DNA of 64,000 nucleotides from Caenimonas sp. SL110 (GCF_001044395.1 NZ_JANU01000008.1:47861-111860), one strand, 5' to 3'; numbered from the stretch's first letter, positions 1 to 9,284 are shown. The notes: generated by a model from the letters alone, not told the origin. Program-made: numbers and translations.

Positions 1-2421
1 GTGCCGGCACCGGGGCGGCCAGCGCGCAAGTTGCCTGCAACGATTGACCGCGATGCCCAACCGGTGAGCGGAACCTTCGATGCGGCCAGCGGAGAATTCG
101 TATTCGATCTGGCAGCCGGCCAGCGAACACCGCGCCCCTGGGTGAATGTCATCTCCAATCCATCGTTCGGTTTCCAGGTCTCCGAGGTCGGCAGCGGTTT
201 CACCTGGTCGGGCAACAGCCGGTTGCACCAGGTCACACCGTGGTCGAACGACCCCGTGCGCGATACATCCAGCACGCACTGGTTGCTGGAAGATCGCGAA
301 AGCGGCGAACGCCTGGCATTGACCAGCGGTCAGGGCCAGGCGGGCCCTGCGTGGCACCGCGTCAGGCACGGCCAGGGCTATACGGTGATCACTGCGCAGC
401 TGGACGGACTCGCAACAGAGCTCACCTTCTTTGCCTCGCTCGATCATCCCGTGCAGATGGTGCGGCTTCGCATCTCCAACACCAGCACGACCACGCGCCG
501 CCTGCGAGCGCTTGCCTGCGCCGAGTGGGAACTGGGCGACGGACTCACGCAACGGCGCACGATTCACACCTGGCGCGATGAAGCTGCGCCAGTACTCTAC
601 GCACAGCAAAGAGAGCAACGCGCCGGCTTTGGCGGGGGCACGGCGTTCCTGGCTGTGTCAGGTGACCGGCCTGTGCAGTGGACATGCGACCGCACAGAAC
701 TGTTCGATGCGGCCGGACGCCTTGCCGTACCGGCGCAGCTGATGCAGCGCAGCGGCATCGTCGATCCGGCAGCCGCCATCGCACGCGACATCGACCTGGC
801 GCTCGGCCAACAGACCGAGATGACATTCGTCATCGGCCACACGCCAGACGCAGCCAGTGCAAGATCACTCGCGCTGGACTGGCGCAATCGCGAAGCCGAA
901 CGCGAGCTGGGCAAAGTGAAATCCTGGTGGTCCGGCCTGCTGGAAACCGTGCAGGTCTCCACCCCCGATCCGCTCTTTGACGCGATGGTCAATCGCTGGC
1001 TGCTGTACCAGACCGTGACCTGCCGCCTGTGGTCCAGGGCGGGCTTCTACCAGGCCGGCGGCGCCTTCGGCTATCGCGACCAGTTGCAGGACTCGATGGC
1101 GCTCGCGTGGGCCGACCCCGCCCGGCTGCGCTCGCAGATCCTGCTCAATGCATCGCGGCAATTTCCGGAGGGCGACGTGCAGCACTGGTGGCATGCGCCG
1201 GGCGGCGAAGGTGTGCGAACGCATTTCTCCGACGACCTGTTGTGGTTGCCGTTTGCCGCCGCGCACTACCTGGAGACGACCGGCGATGCATCCCTGCTCG
1301 AGGAGAGCGTGGAGTTCATCGACGGCCCGCCGATTCCGCCCGGCGCTGAAGACGCCTACTACGCACCTTCGGCCAGCGGCCAGTTCGCCACGCTGTTCGA
1401 GCACGCTGCGCGAACCATCGACAAGAGCCTGGCGACCGGGCCGCACGGCCTGCCGCTGATGGGCACCGGCGACTGGAACGACGGCATGAATCGCGTCGGC
1501 CATGCGGGCCGGGGCGAGTCGGTGTGGCTGGGCTGGTTCCTGTGTTCAGTGGTGGAAAAATTTGCGCCGATTGCACGCGCGCGCGGCGAAGCTGATCGCG
1601 CGCAAAAGTGGGAAGACGCTCGCCAGGGATGGATCACTGCCCTGCATGCCGACGGCTGGGATGGGCAGTGGTTCCGCCGCGCCTTCTTCGACAACGGCGC
1701 GCCACTGGGCTCGGCGGCCAACGAAGAATGCCGCATCGACCTGATCGCGCAAGCCTGGTCGGTGCTCTCGGGTGCGTCCACCCCCGAGTTCACAGGCCAG
1801 GCGATGGCATCGATGGACCGCGAGTTGCTGGACAGGGATGCCGGGCTGCTGCACCTGCTGCATCCACCGCTGCAACACTCGGCCAACAACCCCGGCTATA
1901 TCCAGGCCTACCCCCCGGGCGTACGCGAGAACGGCGGCCAGTATTCGCACGCTGCGGTGTGGGCGCTGATGGCGCAGGCGCTGCATGGCGATGTTGAAGG
2001 CGCGTGGCGCAGCTTCGCATGGCTGAGTCCCGCGCATCGAAGCACCCATGAATCGCAAGCCGCGGTGTACGAGCTGGAGCCGTACGTGATGCCCGGCGAT
2101 ATCTACGGCTCACCGCCCTACACCGGGCGCGGTGGCTGGAGCTGGTACACGGGCTCGGCCGCGTGGCTCTACCGCGCCGCGACCGAGACGCTTCTGGGCA
2201 TCACGGTGGAGGCGGGGCGCATCTCGGTTGCGCCACGCGTTCCGGCCGCGTGGGACCGTTTCGATGTGCAGTTGAATCTGGGCGGGCGCAAGTTGCGCGT
2301 CATGTGGCGAAGGCGCGCAACTCCCGAAGAATCGCGTACTGCGCACCTCACCGTGCGTGCCGGCGAGTGGCTGGATCTGCACGAAATTGCGCAAGAGGCG
2401 TTGATCGTGGTGACGGGTTGA
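1..2421 (+). CDS. ndvB: Cyclic beta-1,2-glucan synthase, C-terminal part (5' truncated by window edge)
   Basis: The 806 visible residues match the C-terminal glycoside phosphorylase (GH94/GT36) part of NdvB-type cyclic beta-1,2-glucan synthases. In that family this part controls glucan chain length while an upstream membrane GT84 domain polymerises glucose. Seen: an N-terminal beta-sandwich with the family hallmark WVNVISNPSFGFQVSEVGSGFTW near residues 47-69, then an (alpha/alpha)6 barrel with YRDQLQD and GTGDWNDGMN (about 482-491), which carries the expected catalytic Asp, followed by GGWSWYTGSAAWLYR. Full synthases are about 2,800 residues, so the membrane and GT84 domains must lie left of position 1. 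The first in-frame GTG at base 1 is therefore not the real start. The product would act at the inner membrane to make periplasmic osmoregulatory or symbiosis-related glucan. A stand-alone GH94 phosphorylase is less likely. Confidence 0.85.
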   Translation: MPAPGRPARKLPATIDRDAQPVSGTFDAASGEFVFDLAAGQRTPRPWVNVISNPSFGFQVSEVGSGFTWSGNSRLHQVTPWSNDPVRDTSSTHWLLEDRESGERLALTSGQGQAGPAWHRVRHGQGYTVITAQLDGLATELTFFASLDHPVQMVRLRISNTSTTTRRLRALACAEWELGDGLTQRRTIHTWRDEAAPVLYAQQREQRAGFGGGTAFLAVSGDRPVQWTCDRTELFDAAGRLAVPAQLMQRSGIVDPAAAIARDIDLALGQQTEMTFVIGHTPDAASARSLALDWRNREAERELGKVKSWWSGLLETVQVSTPDPLFDAMVNRWLLYQTVTCRLWSRAGFYQAGGAFGYRDQLQDSMALAWADPARLRSQILLNASRQFPEGDVQHWWHAPGGEGVRTHFSDDLLWLPFAAAHYLETTGDASLLEESVEFIDGPPIPPGAEDAYYAPSASGQFATLFEHAARTIDKSLATGPHGLPLMGTGDWNDGMNRVGHAGRGESVWLGWFLCSVVEKFAPIARARGEADRAQKWEDARQGWITALHADGWDGQWFRRAFFDNGAPLGSAANEECRIDLIAQAWSVLSGASTPEFTGQAMASMDRELLDRDAGLLHLLHPPLQHSANNPGYIQAYPPGVRENGGQYSHAAVWALMAQALHGDVEGAWRSFAWLSPAHRSTHESQAAVYELEPYVMPGDIYGSPPYTGRGGWSWYTGSAAWLYRAATETLLGITVEAGRISVAPRVPAAWDRFDVQLNLGGRKLRVMWRRRATPEESRTAHLTVRAGEWLDLHEIAQEALIVVTG

Positions 2422-2436
2422 ACCGCATCGGTCATA

Positions 2437-3945
2437 TCAATTTTGCGAAGAGGACGGCAACCAGATCGTCACTCGCACCGCATTGGTTCGAACGGCCTCC
2501 TGCCACGCGGGATGCATGTTCAGTCGCTGCCTCTGCCCGTCCAGAAACTGCTGGGTCACCCGCGACCCCAGGAAGGGTTTGGTGAGCTCTCTTGTGGCGG
2601 GCTCTTTCACCCCAGCTGCAAATCCGGCGTCAAGCAGGCCGGCCTGCGCCAGCAGGGGCAAATAGCTGATCGGCAAAGCACGATCTGCCGTGATATCGAC
2701 GACCCGGCAACCATCGGCACTAAGGTAAATCGACATGCCATCCTCGAAGCCGGCGATGGTCACATCGATGCGCTTGTGAGCCGAATCGAACTTTGCGCGG
2801 GCGTGGGCTGCGCCGAAATCAATCCATGCTTCGTCGCCCTCGTCGACATGACGCAGCAGCGCCGCCGATGCCAGGACATCTTGCAGCGGCGCATGGATCC
2901 GCTCAACCAGCCTGCGGGGCCGGACAGGCAGCAGCGAAAGAGGCCGCTCGACATCGCGGTCGTCCTGGTGCTGCGCCACTCGCCGGGCCGGCGTGGGCAC
3001 CGAGAAAGACGTCGCCGGCATGACGACCGGCCCCGCATGTTTCAGGGCCCAGGCATGGAACGATTCGAGCTCGATTTCACTGTGCTGCAGAAAAGCCAGC
3101 AGCGAGTGGAGGGATGGCAACTCATCACCTGTTGGCTGCGGGCAGCCCGGGCGATGGCCAAAACCCTGGTGAAGGATGCCACGCAGCCGTTCCAGGTCCG
3201 GCCAGAGCAGTACCTGGACCCGGGGCTCGCCGGCCTTGCGCGTGTAGGAATTGTTGACCAAGAGCATCGCAATGCCACTGGGCAGCTCTTTTATCCAACC
3301 GTGCCGATGGGGACCACGCGCCGACAGTTCGTAAACAGGAATCCCCGAAGGCGTGGTGAAGGACTTCAGCGCGTTCAACACCTCGTCCGAAGTCAGGGCC
3401 TGCGACGGGTCTGCAGGTAACTCAGGCTTCATGGGTACCACCACCGGCTTGGCCCTGAGCCTCAACGAGGAGGCCAATCCCCCTACCGGTATCTCGCTGC
3501 GTTCAAGAAAGTCGACCAGCGCTTCAGTTGAAGGGGGGTGGTTTGCAAACATGCGTAGACAGGCCTCGTATTTGCGCAGTTCCTTGTGCAAGCCCAACCT
3601 GAACACGTTTTCGTCAGGCCAATACAGGTGCTGGAGGCATGGACCATCCCTGCGGCTCGCGTCCAGATTGAGAGTGACCAGATCGACTCCCCCTGTATCG
3701 CGAAACTTGACGAAACCGTCATGCGTATCGTCATCGACGCCCAGCTCGACAGCCCGCAAGGCTCCACGGGCCTTCAAAGCATGGAAGACAACAGCGGCCT
3801 GCTCGATCTCAAACGACCGGCGTTTTTGCGCCCCCATCTCCTGCGCGTGAAGATGAGCCACTGTGAGCCGGGAATGCGCAGACGCAGGATGGCGGCGCGC
3901 GCGGCGGGAAGATGCACTGGATGCGGACGCGGTTGTAGATCGCAT
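2437..3945 (-). CDS. Unknown protein, paralogue A of a tandem pair with duplicated modules
   Basis: A 502-residue protein I do not recognise. It lies 42 bp downstream of a paralogue on the same strand, so the two are probably one operon. It holds two diverged copies of one module: GFVKFRDTGGVDLVTLN...LYWP...TEALVDFLERSEIPV (about residues 75-160) and GWIKELPSG...LLVNNS...LLWP...LHSLLAFLQHSEIEL (about 230-310). A C-terminal region beginning RRLVERIHAPLQDVL aligns with the same region of the neighbour. The first 30 residues are rich in Ser, Ala and Arg with no hydrophobic signal peptide or membrane segment. Such an N-terminus is compatible with a type III-secreted protein, but no secretion genes or hrp/PIP-type box are visible, so that is speculation. 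The ATG follows a purine-poor leader without a clear Shine-Dalgarno. Confidence 0.7.
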   Translation of the reverse strand: MRSTTASASSASSRRARRHPASAHSRLTVAHLHAQEMGAQKRRSFEIEQAAVVFHALKARGALRAVELGVDDDTHDGFVKFRDTGGVDLVTLNLDASRRDGPCLQHLYWPDENVFRLGLHKELRKYEACLRMFANHPPSTEALVDFLERSEIPVGGLASSLRLRAKPVVVPMKPELPADPSQALTSDEVLNALKSFTTPSGIPVYELSARGPHRHGWIKELPSGIAMLLVNNSYTRKAGEPRVQVLLWPDLERLRGILHQGFGHRPGCPQPTGDELPSLHSLLAFLQHSEIELESFHAWALKHAGPVVMPATSFSVPTPARRVAQHQDDRDVERPLSLLPVRPRRLVERIHAPLQDVLASAALLRHVDEGDEAWIDFGAAHARAKFDSAHKRIDVTIAGFEDGMSIYLSADGCRVVDITADRALPISYLPLLAQAGLLDAGFAAGVKEPATRELTKPFLGSRVTQQFLDGQRQRLNMHPAWQEAVRTNAVRVTIWLPSSSQN

Positions 3946-3987
3946 GGTTTTGAAAAGAGAAAGAGAGAAATGAGATAGCCGCGCGAG

Positions 3988-5499
3988 CTAGTCGTGCAGG
4001 TGCGCGGTAATGAGGGTGTTTCCGCTGGTGTCGTCCCAGACAAATTCGTGTCTTTGGCCGGCATGAATTCGCAGCACCGACAAATCGTCTTGTGAGACTC
4101 GCCCGGGCGCTGCTGTCTCTGCCCGCACGGTCAGTCGTGTGGAAGGCGCCGGCGCGGCATTGGCGACGAAAGCCTGCTTGAGCAAGCCAAGATCCGCCAG
4201 CGCGGCCAGGTCCGGGAACTTCACCTGCGGATGTGCCGTGATGGCAATCACGTGCTCGCGCCAGTGGTCGAGCCAGATGGAGACCGCGTCGGTCAACCGG
4301 CCCACATCCACGCAAATTCTCATGTGCGCGGGCTCGTAGGTCGCACGTACCTCGCTCTCGCCCAGGCAGACCCAGCCCTCGCTCGCAAGCTCGATCTGGT
4401 CCAGCAGCACCTGCGGGCCAATGACCTGCTCCACAGGGATGCGAATGTTTTCCACAAGTCGATGCGGATCGACAACGCACCGGCTCATACGGCGGGCAGC
4501 ATCGCCCAGGATGGTTGTATCCAGCGGCAAAGCCTGCGCCCGCGGCTCGGGCGGGGTGACCATCTCGACCAAGCCGGCGGTCCGGGCCGCGCGGCACCAG
4601 CGAACGAACGAGCTCAACTCGACTGATCTGGAAACCTGTTCCAGCGAGGTGTACAGGTGCGGCAACTGCCCGCCCAGCAGCGGCGGGCGAAGATTGGACT
4701 TGCGCAGGGCCAGGTACGACTCGGCCCGAAATGTCTCTGCGCAAGGCCAGCAAAAATGCTCCATCAAAGGCTGGTCGGGCAGGCGCGTGTCGCTGCTGTT
4801 CACCCAGACGAATTCAACGCCGCCTTCACCGTTCGCCTTGATCCAGCCTCTGGAACCCGGATCATCAGACCTGAGTGCAAAGGCCCGATGCCGGCCCTCG
4901 TTCTTGAAGGCGTCCAGCATCAGCAGCGCCTGTTGCACGGCGTCGGGTGCGCGGTTGCAGGCTTCAGGCTCCAGTGCCGCGCCCGATCTGTGGGCTGTTG
5001 GCCTTTGCGAAAGCGCACGCGCGACCGCCTGGACGGGGGTATGGTTTGACTGGAGGTATTCCAGCAAGGTCTCGGTCGCCGGAATGTGCGGGGAGATCAT
5101 CGACGGGCAGTCGTAGTTGAAGACCACGCTCTCAAATAGCAGCTGCGCGACCTGGAATTCCTTTTCCCAAAAACCATGCTCCAGGATCGGCTGCGAAGCG
5201 GCTCGATTCTCTCGCGCGTCCAGGGACACCAGTTCGACACCGCCCAGGTCGCAGATCGCAATAAAGCCCCTGATTCCTTCTTGCGGGCCGTCCAGATCGA
5301 ACGCCAGGCGGCCGGGTCGGGCCCGCAGCGCATCGTAGGACGCCAGCGCCTGAAGCACCTCGGGGTCTTGCACGGAAGCGCGTCGCACAAGGGGTGTATC
5401 GACCTGGACGTCATGGCCTGCCACGGTCGGGGGAACGTCGGGTTCCTGCAAGGGGGTAGCAGCGAAAGAGGATGTGCGGGAAGAAATTGCGGGTTGCAT
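3988..5499 (-). CDS. Unknown protein, paralogue B of a tandem pair with duplicated modules
   Basis: A 503-residue protein of unknown function, upstream of and related to the gene at 2437-3945. It shares the architecture: a module GFIAICDLGGVELVSLD...HGFW...TETLLEYLQSNHTPV, a second copy GWIKANGEGGVEFVWVN...HFCWP...LYTSLEQVSRSVELSSF, and a C-terminal domain starting HRLVENIRIPVEQVI and ending in ALADLGLLKQAFV. I chose the ATG at 5499; an upstream in-frame start at 5628 would add 43 residues and overlap the divergent gene at 5616. The N-terminus (MQPAISSRTSSF) is Ser-rich and polar with no signal peptide. No catalytic motif is visible. The duplicated module within each protein and the gene duplication together give four copies of one unnamed domain. 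Confidence 0.7.
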   Translation of the reverse strand: MQPAISSRTSSFAATPLQEPDVPPTVAGHDVQVDTPLVRRASVQDPEVLQALASYDALRARPGRLAFDLDGPQEGIRGFIAICDLGGVELVSLDARENRAASQPILEHGFWEKEFQVAQLLFESVVFNYDCPSMISPHIPATETLLEYLQSNHTPVQAVARALSQRPTAHRSGAALEPEACNRAPDAVQQALLMLDAFKNEGRHRAFALRSDDPGSRGWIKANGEGGVEFVWVNSSDTRLPDQPLMEHFCWPCAETFRAESYLALRKSNLRPPLLGGQLPHLYTSLEQVSRSVELSSFVRWCRAARTAGLVEMVTPPEPRAQALPLDTTILGDAARRMSRCVVDPHRLVENIRIPVEQVIGPQVLLDQIELASEGWVCLGESEVRATYEPAHMRICVDVGRLTDAVSIWLDHWREHVIAITAHPQVKFPDLAALADLGLLKQAFVANAAPAPSTRLTVRAETAAPGRVSQDDLSVLRIHAGQRHEFVWDDTSGNTLITAHLHD

Positions 5500-5615
5500 G
5501 TGGCCGGCGTTGGATGGTGGGTGGGTTGGCGCAGTGAGTGACGCAGGGGGGCCCTGCGGTTCCGGACCCCAGCCGCAGGTCTTGCGTCCGGCACGCTCGG
5601 CTAAGATTCCGCCCG

Positions 5616-7451
5616 ATGAATGAAGCACCCGATTCGCAGGACGACTGCATACGCCTCGCAGAGCGATGGGTCATCGTGCGCGGTCATGCGCACGGCCTGC
5701 GCGGGCCGGTGATGGTCGGCACGCTTGCGTGGCCGGCAAAGGCTCGCTGGAACACCGAGGCGCTGGCGGCGCTGCTTCGACAGACCGGCGGGCTTGAACC
5801 CGAAGAGGTGCAGCAGCTGCTGGCCAATGGACTGGACATCGCAGCCTTTCTGGCCCTGGTCCCCGCGCTGGAGCGGGCTGCGTTTTCTCCTGTGAGCCAC
5901 AACGGTGTGCAGATTGCGCCCGCACTCGCGCAAGCAGGCGCAACGCAGCACTCCCTGGCCTTGCAGAGCTTTCAGCCCCGCTTCACGCAAGCCGTTCTCG
6001 AGTGGCTCGTGACCACGATCAATCTGTGCCGGCCCGCGGTGTCCGACGGGCAACGCGTCGAACTTGCCAGGTCCGCCCAGGCACGCCTGGACGAGGCCCG
6101 CAGCGCCTTCCAGAACAAGATGAAGTCATGGGGCATCAACTGGGCACGCATCGCGCGCGCCTGCGACGAGATGGACCTGCCCCTGCAATTGCTGCCGCGC
6201 GGATACATGAACGTGGGCTCCGGCCCCAACGCGCGCCTGTTCAAGAGCACGCTCACCGAGACCACGCTCGCGCTGGCATCCGGTCTGGCCCGGTCGAAGT
6301 CCCTGACCGCTTCGGTGCTGGCGCTGCACGGCCTGCCGGTTCCCGCCCACCAGATGGTCGCGAGCGAACAGGAGGCCGTCGCAGCGGCGCACGCGCTCGG
6401 TTTTCCGGTGGTGGTCAAGCCCGATGACCGCGATGGCGGCATGGGCGTGTATGCGGGGTTGGAGACCGATGAACAGGTGCGCCAGTTCTACGCGCAGGCG
6501 GCTGCGATCTCGCCCAAGGTGCTGGTCGAGACGCACATCCAGGGCCAGGACTTTCGCATCACGGTGGACAACGGCAAGGTCGTCAAGGCGATCGGCAGGA
6601 CACCCGGCGGTGTGCTGGGCGATGGGCGCCAGAGCGTCGAGGAACTGATAGAGGCTTTGGCAGCGGCCAAGCCCGCATTGCGCGGCAACAACACGATCGT
6701 GAGCCTGGACGATGAAGCACGCGAGCTTCTAGCCGAACGCGGCATGACCAGCCAGAGCGTTCCCGCTGCCGGTGACTACATCGTGCTCAGGCGCCGCGCG
6801 AACATGTCCACCGGCGGCACCAGCCGCGATGTGAGGGGCGAACTTCACCCGGACAACGCGCGCCTGTCGATACGGGCTGCACAGGCCCTGCGGCTGGACC
6901 TGGCAGGCATCGACCTCATCATCCCCGACGTGTCGGTCTCGTGGATGGATTGCAAGGCTGCGATCTGCGAGGTGAATTCACAGCCGCAGATCAGCACCGA
7001 GTTTGCGCCGCGCGTCTATCACGACCTGTTGGCCCGATTGGTGCCTGAGCCTCGTCGCATGCGCGCGGTGCTGCTGCTCAACGCAACGGGCGACGCGCAC
7101 TGCGATGCAAGCGTCATCGAGACGGCCGCGCAGTTGACTGAGCGTGGCGAGCGCGTCATCTCGGTGCGCAGCGACGGCACCTGGCTCGCGCACGAGCGCT
7201 TCGCCCCGCCCGGCCGCACGCCCTTCGCCGCAGCGATGGCCGCCGAGCTCGAGCCCGACGCAACAGCGGTGGTGGTGGCACTGGCTCCGCGCGAGGTGTT
7301 GCAGCAGGGCCTGCCGTGGCTGCACGTCGACCAGGTCCGCGTCGTGCGGGGAGCCAATCCGCATGACGCTTCGGATGCGCAGACGCTCAGGCGATGCCTG
7401 GACATGGTTGCACCCCACGCCGTGTCGGTCGAAGACAAGGCCGTGCAGTGA
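5616..7451 (+). CDS. Cyanophycin-synthetase-like ATP-grasp protein with truncated, P-loop-less Mur domain
   Basis: The 611 residues follow CphA order but stop early. Residues 1-220 correspond to the CphA N-terminal domain. The ATP-grasp domain (about 222-470) shows FPVVVKPDDRDGGMGV (263-278), GRTPGGVLGDGRQSVEEL (327-344), LRRRANMSTGGTSRDV (391-406) and CEVNSQPQIS (451-460), all close to CphA signatures. Residues 483-577 still resemble the first part of the CphA Mur-ligase domain, including a counterpart of its ARGGILR-GL segment (LAPREVLQQGL, 556-566). The GTNGKTT nucleotide-binding loop, however, is replaced by NATGDAHC (489-496), and the remaining ligase is missing. CphA is usually about 870-900 residues. 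Only one ATP-dependent ligation should be possible, as in CphA2-type enzymes; the substrate is unknown. The ATG at 5616 is favoured over an upstream in-frame start. The downstream gene overlaps by GTGA. Confidence 0.75.
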   Translation: MNEAPDSQDDCIRLAERWVIVRGHAHGLRGPVMVGTLAWPAKARWNTEALAALLRQTGGLEPEEVQQLLANGLDIAAFLALVPALERAAFSPVSHNGVQIAPALAQAGATQHSLALQSFQPRFTQAVLEWLVTTINLCRPAVSDGQRVELARSAQARLDEARSAFQNKMKSWGINWARIARACDEMDLPLQLLPRGYMNVGSGPNARLFKSTLTETTLALASGLARSKSLTASVLALHGLPVPAHQMVASEQEAVAAAHALGFPVVVKPDDRDGGMGVYAGLETDEQVRQFYAQAAAISPKVLVETHIQGQDFRITVDNGKVVKAIGRTPGGVLGDGRQSVEELIEALAAAKPALRGNNTIVSLDDEARELLAERGMTSQSVPAAGDYIVLRRRANMSTGGTSRDVRGELHPDNARLSIRAAQALRLDLAGIDLIIPDVSVSWMDCKAAICEVNSQPQISTEFAPRVYHDLLARLVPEPRRMRAVLLLNATGDAHCDASVIETAAQLTERGERVISVRSDGTWLAHERFAPPGRTPFAAAMAAELEPDATAVVVALAPREVLQQGLPWLHVDQVRVVRGANPHDASDAQTLRRCLDMVAPHAVSVEDKAVQ

Positions 7452-8416
7452 TCGCACCGGCCATTGCACTGACCTCTTACTACAACCCGTTTCACGGAGA
7501 GCGGCGACGCCGCAACTACCATGTGTTTCGCGAGAACCTCGGTGTGCCGCTCGTCACAGTTGAATGGTCGCGAGACGGCCGGTTCGACCTGGCGCATGAC
7601 GACGCCGACATCATGGTTCGCGTGACAGGCGGCGATCTGATGTGGCAAAAAGAGCGCCTGCTCAATGTCGGGCTCGCACGCATTCGCAACGATGGCCTCG
7701 CCCGCGACGTGGCCATCGTGGACGCCGATGTTGTGTTCGAACGCGCCGACTGGATGCAGCAGGTTTCTGCGGCACTGGATGCCTGTCCCCTGGTCAATTG
7801 CCACACGCACACCAACTACCTGCCCGAACTGCCGTTTGCAATGCGCAGCCGCGCGCAGCTGCTGGGCGTCGCCCCGGAGCGCCAGGTCGAGTCGCTCGGC
7901 TTTGCGCTCGCGCAAGGCAAGCCCCTGTTTGCGACAGACGCTGCAACCGCGCTGGCGCAGTCGGTGCGGGGTGTCCCGCCATCGTCAGGTGGGGCCGGCA
8001 TCGCCAGCGCTGTGCGGCTGGATGACCTGCCCGACTTCGAGTGTTACGACGGCAACATCGTCGGTGGTGGAGACTTGCTGATGGCAGCCGCTGCCATCGG
8101 CATGTTGCAGGCGCTGTTTGCTACGCGACCCTATTCAGCAGCGCATCAGTGCGACGCAGCCGCGTGGGCTGCGCGCTGCCTGCCTGCCGGCAAGGACAGG
8201 CAACGCCTGGGCTTTGCAGACAACCGCGCGATGCATCTGTGGCACGGCGAGATGGAGGGTCGGCAATATGGGGAACGCACGAAGATCCTGGCGCCTCGCG
8301 GCTACGACCCTGCCAGGGATATCGATCGCAGCGGGAACGCGCTGCGCTTCATGCAATGCGCCGGGGACCTGAAAGATGCGGTGGGCAATTACCTGCGCTC
8401 ACGCAACGATTGCTGA
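7448..8416 (+). CDS. Glycosyltransferase-like protein coupled to the CphA-like gene
   Basis: A 322-residue protein whose GTG start overlaps the stop of the CphA-like gene (GTGA), a strong sign of translational coupling. The fold looks like a GT-A nucleotide-sugar transferase: an N-terminal beta strand AIALTSYYNPFHGERRRRNY, then MWQKERLLNVGLARI, then VAIVDADVVFERADW, where DAD could be the metal-binding DxD motif. Later HLWHGEMEGRQYGER resembles the C-terminal His region of such enzymes. There is no membrane segment or signal peptide, so it is probably cytoplasmic. The donor and acceptor cannot be read from sequence. Pairing with an ATP-grasp ligase suggests the two act on one product, for example a modified peptide or glycan. 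The family call is by pattern only. Confidence 0.6.
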   Translation: MIAPAIALTSYYNPFHGERRRRNYHVFRENLGVPLVTVEWSRDGRFDLAHDDADIMVRVTGGDLMWQKERLLNVGLARIRNDGLARDVAIVDADVVFERADWMQQVSAALDACPLVNCHTHTNYLPELPFAMRSRAQLLGVAPERQVESLGFALAQGKPLFATDAATALAQSVRGVPPSSGGAGIASAVRLDDLPDFECYDGNIVGGGDLLMAAAAIGMLQALFATRPYSAAHQCDAAAWAARCLPAGKDRQRLGFADNRAMHLWHGEMEGRQYGERTKILAPRGYDPARDIDRSGNALRFMQCAGDLKDAVGNYLRSRNDC

Positions 8417-8444
8417 ACATCGCCTCTGGGCGGCCCCACCCGTT

Positions 8445-9284
8445 TCACGCCATGCGCAGCAGCCGCGCCGATTCTTCCAGCCGCGCATCCTCGATCTCGC
8501 GCAGCACCCCCGACAAGTCGACGGAGCCCGCAACCGGTTCGTAGCGGCCGGTGAGCGCGGTGTCGGGTGCCAGCATGCCGCTCGCGTACAACGCCCAGAT
8601 CTCGGGTCCGTATTTCGTGGCGAGCAAGTCCGGCGCAAACCGGCCGAAGTAGGTGCGCAGGTTGTCGACATCGCGCATCAGCATGCGTGCTGCGTGGTTG
8701 TTGCCGGCGGCATCGACCGCTTGCGGCAAATCGATGATCACCGGCCCGTCGGCGGCCAGCAGGACATTGAATTCCGACAGGTCGCCGTGGATCACACCCG
8801 CGCACAGCATGAGCACCACTTCACCGATCAATGACGCGTGGTGCCTGCGGGCCTCGTCCTCGGTGAAGCTCAGGTCATTGAGCCGCGCCGCAGCGTCGCC
8901 ATCTGCATCGACCACCAGTTCCATCAACAGCACGCCCTCATGGAAGTTGATGGGCCTGGGCACGCGCACGCCCGCGGCGGCAAGCCGGTACAGCGCATCG
9001 ACCTCGGCGCTTTGCCATGCGGCTTCCTGTTGCTGGCGCCCGTAGTTGGTGCGCTTGGCCATCGCGCGCGCCTGCCGGCTGTTTCGCACCTTGCGGTTCT
9101 CGGTGTAATCGACGGCCTGGCGGAAGCTGCGGTTGTTAGCTTCCTTGTAGATCTTGGCGGCGCAGGTTTCTTCGCCGCAACGCACGACATACACATCGGC
9201 TTCCTTGCCGCTCTTGAGCTGCCGCACAACGCTGTCGATGAGGCCTTCGGCCAGGAGGTTTTGCAGGCGGGCGGGTGCTTTCAT
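8445..9284 (-). CDS. RIO-type serine/threonine protein kinase
   Basis: A 279-residue protein kinase of the RIO1-like family found in many Proteobacteria. Seen: a glycine-poor nucleotide loop KSGKEADVYVV (about 24-34), the ATP-binding Lys in CAAKIYKEA, the catalytic loop HGDLSEFNVLL with Asp and Asn, and the metal-binding IIDLPQAVD, which is the RIO version of the DFG motif. The length is normal for bacterial RIO kinases. The ATG at 9284 is used. The substrate in bacteria is not settled; eukaryotic RIO kinases act in ribosome maturation. The gene is monocistronic in appearance and ends convergently with the glycosyltransferase-like gene. Confidence 0.88.
   Translation of the reverse strand: MKAPARLQNLLAEGLIDSVVRQLKSGKEADVYVVRCGEETCAAKIYKEANNRSFRQAVDYTENRKVRNSRQARAMAKRTNYGRQQQEAAWQSAEVDALYRLAAAGVRVPRPINFHEGVLLMELVVDADGDAAARLNDLSFTEDEARRHHASLIGEVVLMLCAGVIHGDLSEFNVLLAADGPVIIDLPQAVDAAGNNHAARMLMRDVDNLRTYFGRFAPDLLATKYGPEIWALYASGMLAPDTALTGRYEPVAGSVDLSGVLREIEDARLEESARLLRMA

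Noticed and set aside
3946..5615. hrp/PIP-type box to support type III secretion of the unknown paralogues
   Set aside because: No TTCG-N15/16-TTCG pattern or hrp box was seen before either gene, and no secretion genes are nearby.
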